Position numbers and translations under genes: made by a program. This document shows positions 34,635 to 40,503 of a DNA stretch of 40,503 bases, piece after piece. Where the stretch lies: the NCBI GenBank assembly GCA_027487835.1, contig JAIYCU010000015.1, positions 1 to 40,503 on the forward strand, read 5' to 3'. This DNA comes from Bacteroidota bacterium (lineage in GTDB: Bacteria; Bacteroidota; Bacteroidia; UKL13-3). Each line of letters starts with the position of its first letter. Positions within the stretch are counted from its first letter, which is position 1. The notes beneath the pieces were generated by a model. The model was not told the DNA's origin. It saw only the letters and a program-made list of their open reading frames with translations, and ran no database searches.

Positions 34635-35784
34635 GCTTAATTATATTTTTATTTTGGTTTTCGGTTTGAACCTAAGCACCCTTGCAGCGCAGAATTTTCC
34701 GAAGTTGGGGAATGATAGCTTACTTGATATAGCTTGCTGGAATGTGGAATGGTTTGGCGATACGGGAAATGGACCAAGTGATGAAACGACACAATTTAAC
34801 AATGTTAAGGCCTTATTAGATAAAACAGAGTTAGATGTTTTAGGCTTGTGCGAAATTAGTAATCAAACAAGCTATAATACTTTAAGCACGCAGCTTTCTA
34901 CCAAATACGACACCTATATTTCTACCTTTTCTGCCACTCAAAAAATGGCTTTGTACTGGCGTAAAAATATGTTTGATGTGATTGGGGTTGAAACCCAAAA
35001 TATTCTTTCAGGAGAAAATTTCACTTTTGCCTCGCGGCCGCCATTGCAAGTGTGTCTTAAAACCAAAACTGGTAACAAAGTAGATACTATTTATTTTATT
35101 GTTGTGCATTTAAAGGCCATCTCTGATGTTGACTCATATAACCGCAGGAAGGCTGCTTCAGCACTGCTTAAAACCTACGTAGAAACTAGCCTTAAAGGTA
35201 AAAAGTTTATCATCTTAGGAGATTGGAACGACGATTTAGATGCTTCTACTTATCAATCAGCCGAGACTCCATTTAAGAATTTCTTAGATGCAAAATATAC
35301 TTTCCCTAGCAAGGAATTAACAGATGCAGGTAAATCTAGCTACGCATTTAATGTGAACATGATTGATCATATCATGAACAGCAAAACACTTGATTCTTTT
35401 TACATAAAAGGCACCGCAAGGGTATTTGATAATGCAGCAACTTATGTGAGTAATTTTAGTAATAATACTTCCGACCATTGGCCTGTTTATGCATTTTATG
35501 ATTGGAAAAAATTAACTACGTATGTTGTTCCAACCGCTATAGAAACGTCGGATAAACTTGCCTCTCTTGCCATTTGGCCAAACCCATTTAATACGCAACT
35601 TACCATTCAATTAGCAATACCAAGCTTTGAGCTGCAATTGTTTAATGCCAATGGCGCACTCGTGCTTGAAGCTACTGCCAGGCTAAATGAGCAAATAATA
35701 AATACGGATGAATTAGCACCTGGTGCCTATTTTATCAAGGTAAATCAAGAAGGAAAAACATTTTACCGGAAGTTGGTAAAATAG
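34627..35784 (+). CDS. secreted endonuclease/exonuclease/phosphatase-fold protein with T9SS tail
   Basis: The ATG at 34627 gives 385 aa with signal peptide MNKLNYIFILVFGLNLSTLA; the ATG at 34588 would add thirteen residues ahead of it. The EEP domain has CWNVEWFGD, LDVLGLCEI (metal-binding Glu), FIVVHLKAIS, LGDWNDDLD and SDHWPVYAF (catalytic Asp-His pair). These suggest an Mg-dependent nuclease or phosphoesterase. The C-terminus (from about residue 312) is a T9SS type A sorting domain, LAIWPNPFNTQLTIQ to FYRKLVK, so it should be exported to the cell surface or medium. Extracellular nucleic-acid scavenging is plausible but inferred. Confidence 0.85.
   Translation: MNKLNYIFILVFGLNLSTLAAQNFPKLGNDSLLDIACWNVEWFGDTGNGPSDETTQFNNVKALLDKTELDVLGLCEISNQTSYNTLSTQLSTKYDTYISTFSATQKMALYWRKNMFDVIGVETQNILSGENFTFASRPPLQVCLKTKTGNKVDTIYFIVVHLKAISDVDSYNRRKAASALLKTYVETSLKGKKFIILGDWNDDLDASTYQSAETPFKNFLDAKYTFPSKELTDAGKSSYAFNVNMIDHIMNSKTLDSFYIKGTARVFDNAATYVSNFSNNTSDHWPVYAFYDWKKLTTYVVPTAIETSDKLASLAIWPNPFNTQLTIQLAIPSFELQLFNANGALVLEATARLNEQIINTDELAPGAYFIKVNQEGKTFYRKLVK
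34663..34672 (+). repeat. iterated word, exact copy in a signal peptide
   Basis: Reads GGTTTGAACC and encodes Gly13-Leu14-Asn15 of the EEP protein's signal peptide. This is the same codon position as in the choice-of-anchor B protein. Confidence 0.8.
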
Positions 35785-35806
35785 AAAAGGCAAATTTAAT
35801 TTATTG

Positions 35807-36520
35807 TCATTCCAATGTTTTACTGTGATCCATCACATACTTCCAAATTTCAATTACCTCTTCAATATTTACTTCATAGGGTTTGTAAAGTGGGTTATTA
35901 GAAACGAGTACTAATTTCTTGCTCTTAGCAATTTCATTGTACACGCGCTTAAAAACAATTCCATCTTCTTTGGTTAGTATCACATAGCAAAGGCCGTCTT
36001 TTAGGCTAAACCAATCCTCCACATACTCGCAAGTAACATAGGTTTTATCTTGAATGGGCAACATAGAATCGCCACTAATTTGAAAACTTCTGTATTTTTT
36101 GCGATGGTCTAAAAAGGGTAGGCTAAATTGTGGCAACTCAGAAATAAACTTACTGTCTGAATATCCTGCTGTATAACCGGCTCTGGCCTTTTCAGAAACC
36201 AATTCGATATTGTCTCTATTATCTGGCGAAACAGTGGTGGCAATTACCCTAAGGTATTTTCCTTTGATAAAATCCTCTAAACCCCGCTCAAGTTCGGCCA
36301 CCTTAGATTCTTGCAAGCGTGTAAGGTCTATGCGCAGCAAGGTGTCTAAGCTAATTCTAAAAAAATCTGAAAGCCGCATGGCCATATCCAAAGGCGGAGA
36401 GGCTACATTGTTTTCGTAACTATTGAGCACAGAGCGCTTCGAGTCTAGGGCAACGGCCATTTCTTCCTGACTCATATTTCTGCGTTTCCGTAGAAACTTA
36501 ATATTGCTAGATAAATACAT
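35807..36520 (-). CDS. LexA-like HTH/S24-peptidase transcriptional regulator
   Basis: This is a 237-aa regulator. An N-terminal XRE-type helix-turn-helix (IKFLRKRRNMSQEEMAVALDS, 7-27) is followed by a linker and an S24 autoprotease domain. The catalytic pair is Ser152 in ISGDSMLPI and Lys191 in IVFKRV. A candidate Ala-Gly cleavage site is A114-G115 (KARAGYTAGY), with A118-G119 as an alternative. Such proteins repress target genes until self-cleavage is triggered, as in LexA or CI, so it may couple DNA damage to gene expression. This architecture is common in Bacteroidota. dinB lies nearby at 40454, but the operator and targets are unproven. An inverted repeat lies in the upstream region. Confidence 0.85.
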   Translation of the reverse strand: MYLSSNIKFLRKRRNMSQEEMAVALDSKRSVLNSYENNVASPPLDMAMRLSDFFRISLDTLLRIDLTRLQESKVAELERGLEDFIKGKYLRVIATTVSPDNRDNIELVSEKARAGYTAGYSDSKFISELPQFSLPFLDHRKKYRSFQISGDSMLPIQDKTYVTCEYVEDWFSLKDGLCYVILTKEDGIVFKRVYNEIAKSKKLVLVSNNPLYKPYEVNIEEVIEIWKYVMDHSKTLE

Positions 36521-36562
36521 AACAAACGCAAGGTAGTAATTGATAGATTAAATGTCAATATG

Positions 36563-36581
36563 ATGTTATTTATATTAACAT
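36563..36581. promoter_or_regulatory. candidate operator upstream of the S24 regulator
   Basis: An inverted repeat ATGTTA (36563-36568) and TAACAT (36576-36581) has a 7-base AT-only spacer. Outer GTCA (36554-36557) and TGAC (36583-36586) extend it imperfectly. It is about 43-61 bases upstream of the regulator's start codon. The rest of the gap from 36521 to 36619 is AT-rich without other signals. Confidence 0.4.
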
Positions 36582-36619
36582 TGTGACTCTATATGTTTGA
36601 TATATAGGTATATAATTTT

Positions 36620-39600
36620 TTAGTCTTTTAGCATCAAATGCTTTCTATAGTGCTGCGTATGATTCCCTATTTGCAAAATATATAAACCAGATTGGTAGGT
36701 GTTTTGAAGTGAAAAGGAAGTAGTATAAGTGTTGGTTTGAACCGAACCTTGTTCGAGTATTTTGCCACTAAGATCGATGAGTTGATAGGTAAGAAGCTCT
36801 TGTAAGGGAAGGCCAACCAAGGTAATTTTACCCGAAGAAGGATTTGGATAAATCTGCCACTCATTTGAATTGCGGGTATGGTTAAGCCCAACACTGCCTT
36901 CAATGGTAATGTAATCGGATTTATAAACAGAGTCTTTGCCAAAATTGTTAGCAGCCACTAAAGCCACCGAATACTTACCAGGTTGTAAAAAGGTAAGGTA
37001 TAAATCTCTGCTAAATTCATTGCAATCTATTAGCCAAACATCAAAGGGATTGATGGTCCATTTTTGGTAGGTATAAACGCCCTCCGTAAGATTGTTGAAA
37101 AAGAATGCTTCATCTACTTTGCCTGTTAGCTTATTGCTAGTAAAGTTAACTTTTGGTTTTTGTAGCAGTGTGTCGGCATAGATATAAAATGCGTTATTAA
37201 ATACCTTAAACAAGGTATCACCATTATTAAAATAACAGGTTAATTCAATAGCAAACCAACCTGTATCCATGCCAACAAAGCGACAAGAATCTGCATTTGT
37301 ATTAGTAAAAAGAGATAATTCACGAAGTGTAGCCATTTGAAAAGCATTCCATTTAAAGGTAGCAGGCGAACTCACTTGGGCTTTGGCTTTAATTGATGTC
37401 ACTGCAATCTGGCCCATCGAAGGCGTAACAGAGATTTGAGAAGTATAAACACGTAAGATGTTTTCGGCAGAAACAACTACGCTATCGTTGGCTCCATAAT
37501 AGGCTGTCAAAGAGAATGAATAACTGCCAGTGTCAAGGGTTTTAAATAGAGGAACCACACTCAATTCAGAATACCCAGGTTCAAAGGTAACCTTACGATG
37601 AAACTTCCATTTAAAGCTACTCGGTTGGGGTGTCATTAATCTATTAAGCTGAACTAAATCAATTGGACTTGCAACAGATTTTGAAGTATAAATGTAAATA
37701 GAAACTGCAGTAAGTAAATTAGGCTTAGAAATACTAAAAGGGGCATTAGCTGCTGTATATCCAGTAAGTGTAACCGTTTTTTGCCCAGGGGTGCTGAAGG
37801 TGAAAACAGGATGGAGACTCGTATCATTTGTGCCTAGCAAATAATTGGCGCCAGGAATATCCCACTTAAAACGCACAATTCCTTTGCTACCAAACGCCGT
37901 AAGCGAAAAGGTATCCGTCATAAGTCCTATTCGTTTAGGTCCATTTTCTATAGAAACATATTCGTCTAAAGGCAAATAGTGTTTGCTAAAGATTAAGGTA
38001 TCACCCTTTTCAAAAGAAATTAGAAGATAGGAGGAGTCTATATTTAATTGAGTAAATCTAAAGGTATTACCACTAAAATTAATATTTAATGGAAATTGCA
38101 AATTGCCAAAAGGAACATTGATAAGACCATATTTATCATATTTTTTCATTTGGTAACCAGCGCTATAAACATTTAGGTTGATAAAGCTACTGCCTAAATT
38201 TACCAAGTTTTGCCATCCTGTAAATTTACCATCGGTTCCAAAGTCAGAATCTAATTTGCCACTTGGTGTAAGTACTTTTGCTAAATTCATTTTGTCAGGC
38301 ATACAAAGATTTGATTGGTGAAAATTTGCACCTGAAATTAAAAATGAGCCATCGTTTCGTAGAGAAGGGACATAATATCCCGCATAAAAATATTTGTAAT
38401 ACGGCCCACAGCCTCCAAAGAGGCTATCAGAATGGGTTCCGGCCTTGCCAAAGTCTAGGTCATAGCTGCCATTTGGCATAAGTTTATAAACAGAAGTATC
38501 TGCAGTAATGAGCACAGAGCCATCAGATAAAGGAACAGCATTGGCGCCCGCATTAGAAGTGAAAAATCCTTTTTTAGCAAAGCTTGTATCAGTAATTCCA
38601 AGGGTGTCCATGCGGGTAACAATGGCGCCAGTGAGCAGTATTTTACCATCGGACAACAAATCAATGTCGTTAAATCTTTTATAGTTATAGCGAATAACAC
38701 CAGCAACGCCAAAACTAGCATCTAAACTGCCGTCAGGCTTTAGCTTACAAACACTTGCCCATTCGTTATCGTCAAGTGTGGTATGACCTGCCAGATAAAC
38801 AGCGCCACTTTTTAAAGCAATGCCTTTATACATTTGCCCCACAAAAAGAGGTTGGGTTGATCCAAAAGTATTGTCTGCGGTACCGTTTGGTTCAAACCGA
38901 AACACCCGAACCTGATACTCACCATTGATTAATTGGTTATTGGGCAACAGTATTTTTTTATTGGGAAGTATAATAGGTGTACCAGAAATACTTAGGTTGG
39001 CACCCGCACCCATCGCACCTTTAAAGCTTGGACCAATTTGTAAAAGCTGAAATTTTTGCTGGCTCGAAAAAGGAATGATATTGCCCAAGGTATCTACCCG
39101 CAAGAGGCACATACTGGTATCTCCGTTCTTTACTTTTCTGCCTATAAACAAAAACTGATTCTGGTAAAAATAAGATTGATTCCAAGTGAAATAGTAATTG
39201 TAATTGGTAGCAAAGTAGGTTTGAAAAGTGCCAGCATTGCCAAAATTCGAATGGTTTTGTCCGTTACTGAACATGCAGGTGATGCCACCTGGTGTAAAGT
39301 CAAAGATGCGATTACTACTTGCTTCAGCAACTTTTGAATTATAATAAAAAGGATTTTCAAACTTTCCATTTACACCGAAGCTAGTATCTGGCAAACCATT
39401 GGCTGTAAACCTTAATAAAAAACCAGTGGTATAGGTACTTTCTTGCACCTTGGCAATTCCCGCCGATAACAAGAACTTTGAGTTAGTAGCAGGCACTACC
39501 TTGTACACCTCATCCTTTCCTAAAAAGAAATCGTAGGTACGCACGCCGTTTATGCCAAAGTTGCTATCGTTGCTGCCATCTGGGTTGAGTTGCATAAACG

Positions 39601-40324
39601 AAATATCTTGACTAATACCGTTGAAGGAGTTGCCTGCAATCAGCCATTTTTGATTGGGCATTAACAATATGGAGACAGGAGTACTGCTGGTATTATCGTT
39701 TTTAAAACGTTTGATGAGTAAGTTGCCTCCATTAAAACTTGTATCAATCATTCCTTGTGCGTTCAGTTGGCTCAAACCAATACACATGCGCGATGGATTG
39801 CTTTCAGAAACCCAATACATAAAGGTAAGGGTATTATTGGGCTTTACATACAAGGCAATAAAGTTGGGCAGTAGCGTTGTTTGTCCTTGCGAGCCAAAGG
39901 AGGCATCGAGTTGGCCATTTGGGTTGAACCGAAATAACACATTTCCCAAAACCAATAAAATACGATTGACTGAATCGCATCCTAAAAAATTAGCAACATT
40001 GCTTCTGCTAAACTTAGTATCTTTAAGGTAAACAGTTCCGTTTAAACCAAAGGAGGAGTCTATATTTTTGTTGACAAGTAAAGCGCTTAAGCCATATCTC
40101 ATTACATTGTTGGTGTCTTTATATTCCGAAAGAATAACCAAACGGCCATTGGCATCCATACAGGAGTGTAAAGGGTTGGAGCGGGCAACTACATGCTGTC
40201 CATGCAATTTGTGTGTGCTTCTGCCATTGATACCAAAGCTACTATCAAGGCTTCCTTCTGTTTGGGCAAGTAGGCTGTTAGCGCTTAACAGTAAGTAAGC
40301 AAAGGCTAAAAGTAGCGTTTTCAT
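36620..40324 (-). CDS. giant delta-60 repeat surface protein with PKD-like domains and T9SS tail
   Basis: The ATG at 40324 gives 1234 aa with signal peptide MKTLLLAFAYLLLSANSLLA; the frame open to 40393 adds a non-signal stretch. The N-terminal two-thirds hold about eleven delta-60-type repeats, recognised by LDSSFGINGRS, DSSFGLNGTV, DASFGSQGQT, DTSFGVNGKF, DASFGVAGVI and DSDFGTDGKF. The next part resembles PKD domains (FTFSTPGQKTVTLTGY, LQPGKYSVALVAANNFG). A T9SS type A tail follows (from about residue 1150, WQIYPNPSSGKITLVG, ending HYRKHLMLKD). It is an extracellular, probably surface-attached protein of unknown role, perhaps adhesion. Confidence 0.88.
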   Translation of the reverse strand: MKTLLLAFAYLLLSANSLLAQTEGSLDSSFGINGRSTHKLHGQHVVARSNPLHSCMDANGRLVILSEYKDTNNVMRYGLSALLVNKNIDSSFGLNGTVYLKDTKFSRSNVANFLGCDSVNRILLVLGNVLFRFNPNGQLDASFGSQGQTTLLPNFIALYVKPNNTLTFMYWVSESNPSRMCIGLSQLNAQGMIDTSFNGGNLLIKRFKNDNTSSTPVSILLMPNQKWLIAGNSFNGISQDISFMQLNPDGSNDSNFGINGVRTYDFFLGKDEVYKVVPATNSKFLLSAGIAKVQESTYTTGFLLRFTANGLPDTSFGVNGKFENPFYYNSKVAEASSNRIFDFTPGGITCMFSNGQNHSNFGNAGTFQTYFATNYNYYFTWNQSYFYQNQFLFIGRKVKNGDTSMCLLRVDTLGNIIPFSSQQKFQLLQIGPSFKGAMGAGANLSISGTPIILPNKKILLPNNQLINGEYQVRVFRFEPNGTADNTFGSTQPLFVGQMYKGIALKSGAVYLAGHTTLDDNEWASVCKLKPDGSLDASFGVAGVIRYNYKRFNDIDLLSDGKILLTGAIVTRMDTLGITDTSFAKKGFFTSNAGANAVPLSDGSVLITADTSVYKLMPNGSYDLDFGKAGTHSDSLFGGCGPYYKYFYAGYYVPSLRNDGSFLISGANFHQSNLCMPDKMNLAKVLTPSGKLDSDFGTDGKFTGWQNLVNLGSSFINLNVYSAGYQMKKYDKYGLINVPFGNLQFPLNINFSGNTFRFTQLNIDSSYLLISFEKGDTLIFSKHYLPLDEYVSIENGPKRIGLMTDTFSLTAFGSKGIVRFKWDIPGANYLLGTNDTSLHPVFTFSTPGQKTVTLTGYTAANAPFSISKPNLLTAVSIYIYTSKSVASPIDLVQLNRLMTPQPSSFKWKFHRKVTFEPGYSELSVVPLFKTLDTGSYSFSLTAYYGANDSVVVSAENILRVYTSQISVTPSMGQIAVTSIKAKAQVSSPATFKWNAFQMATLRELSLFTNTNADSCRFVGMDTGWFAIELTCYFNNGDTLFKVFNNAFYIYADTLLQKPKVNFTSNKLTGKVDEAFFFNNLTEGVYTYQKWTINPFDVWLIDCNEFSRDLYLTFLQPGKYSVALVAANNFGKDSVYKSDYITIEGSVGLNHTRNSNEWQIYPNPSSGKITLVGLPLQELLTYQLIDLSGKILEQGSVQTNTYTTSFSLQNTYQSGLYILQIGNHTQHYRKHLMLKD
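36734..36743 (-). repeat. iterated word, exact copy inside the delta-60 gene
   Basis: Plus strand reads GGTTTGAACC, followed by GAA. The gene's coding strand encodes Val-Gln-Thr in GSVQTNTY within the T9SS tail. Confidence 0.8.
38889..38898 (-). repeat. iterated word, exact copy inside the delta-60 gene
   Basis: Plus strand reads GGTTCAAACC, followed by GAA. The coding strand encodes Phe-Glu-Pro in FRFEPNGT, a third reading frame. Confidence 0.8.
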
Positions 40325-40345
40325 TTTGCTAGTGGTAATGGATAA

Positions 40346-40353
40346 CAAAGTTA
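40346..40353 (-). promoter_or_regulatory. possible -7 element of the delta-60 gene
   Basis: On the minus strand the sequence TAACTTTG matches TAnnTTTG and lies about 22 bases before the start codon. No exact TTTG -33 element is seen at the right distance. The rest of the 129-base gap from 40325 to 40453 shows no further clear site. Confidence 0.3.
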
Positions 40354-40453
40354 ACCAATTTGTGCTGATTTTAAAACTACTAGCTGATTTCAACTTGCAT
40401 AATTACTTTTTAAGTGTTAATTTATAAGACTCAAAACTGTTACTTTAATTAAC

Positions 40454-40503
40454 ATGTCTTTAAAGCAAATTGCCCATTTAGATTTGGATACTTTTTTTGT
40501 GTC
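40454..40503 (+). CDS. dinB: DNA polymerase IV, N-terminal start only (truncated by window end)
   Basis: The ATG at 40454 opens MSLKQIAHLDLDTFFV and the frame is still open at the window edge. This matches the start of Y-family polymerase IV (IAHLDMDAFFASVE in E. coli), including the metal-binding first Asp of the HLDxD segment. DinB is an error-prone polymerase for lesion bypass. The gene is divergent from the delta-60 protein. Only 16 residues plus two bases are visible, so full length and activity cannot be judged. Confidence 0.85.
   Translation, partial: MSLKQIAHLDLDTFFV

Noticed and set aside
36620-40324. Delta-60 repeats considered as a DNA tandem repeat or CRISPR-like array
   Set aside because: The units are similar only as protein motifs (DxSFG) with irregular spacing and divergent DNA; there are no identical direct repeats with spacers.

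Overview
The window reads as an ordinary chromosomal segment of a Bacteroidota bacterium. The evidence is AT-rich DNA without Shine-Dalgarno sites, several proteins with a C-terminal type IX secretion (T9SS) sorting domain, a Bacteroidota-type putative porin, choice-of-anchor B proteins, and at least one promoter matching the TTTG / TAnnTTTG Bacteroidota consensus. No prophage, transposase, integrase or CRISPR array is visible. Genes are densely packed, with many 4-base ATGA overlaps, and no gene-free stretch exceeds 300 bases.

Layout. 1-238: tail of an upstream gene, a doubtful small ORF and a terminator. 239-4873 (+): YeiH-family transporter, DbpA-like RNA helicase, zinc phospholipase C/S1-P1-type secreted hydrolase, and dnaN with its own promoter. 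4879-7509 (-): an outer-membrane protein coupled to queG, then a Spy-like periplasmic protein. 7673-12260 (+): an exopolysaccharide trio made of a half-length TolC-like protein, a Wzz-like co-polymerase with a degenerate kinase domain, and an O-antigen ligase/polymerase. 12267-15038: rhodanese lipoprotein (-), then PhnP-like hydrolase and an NFACT/RqcH-like protein (+), then tRNA-His (-). 15089-21693 (-): a probable five-gene operon of GNAT-like protein, two tandem choice-of-anchor B T9SS proteins, putative porin and exported superoxide dismutase. 21777-23150 (+): peroxiredoxin-like protein and SDR oxidoreductase. 23264-26409 (-): gyrB and asparaginase. 26478-28621 (+): a tightly overlapping four-gene envelope operon I cannot assign to a known system. 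28627-31080 (-): YciO-like protein with sucC, and a DUF423 protein. 31154-35784 (+): a large membrane-anchored protein, a flippase-like membrane protein and a T9SS-secreted endo/exonuclease/phosphatase. 35807-40324 (-): a LexA-like HTH/S24 regulator and a giant delta-60 repeat T9SS protein. 40454-40503 (+): the first codons of dinB.

The most striking signal is not a gene. A 10-bp word, GGTTCAAACC (reverse complement GGTTTGAACC), occurs exactly 11 times, and about a dozen more times with one mismatch. It lies in coding and non-coding DNA, on both strands and in all three reading frames. A rough hand estimate for this composition is far below one copy. Several copies lie within about 70 bases of a start codon, and three place the same Gly-Leu-Asn tripeptide in signal peptides. 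It behaves like a highly iterated genomic word, comparable in style to HIP1, an uptake signal or a chromosome-organisation motif, and I do not recognise it as a described one.

Second-tier points are the unassigned four-gene operon, the degenerate ATPase of the polysaccharide co-polymerase, lost cysteine or aspartate residues in the peroxiredoxin-like and RqcH-like proteins, and a possible operator upstream of the S24 regulator.
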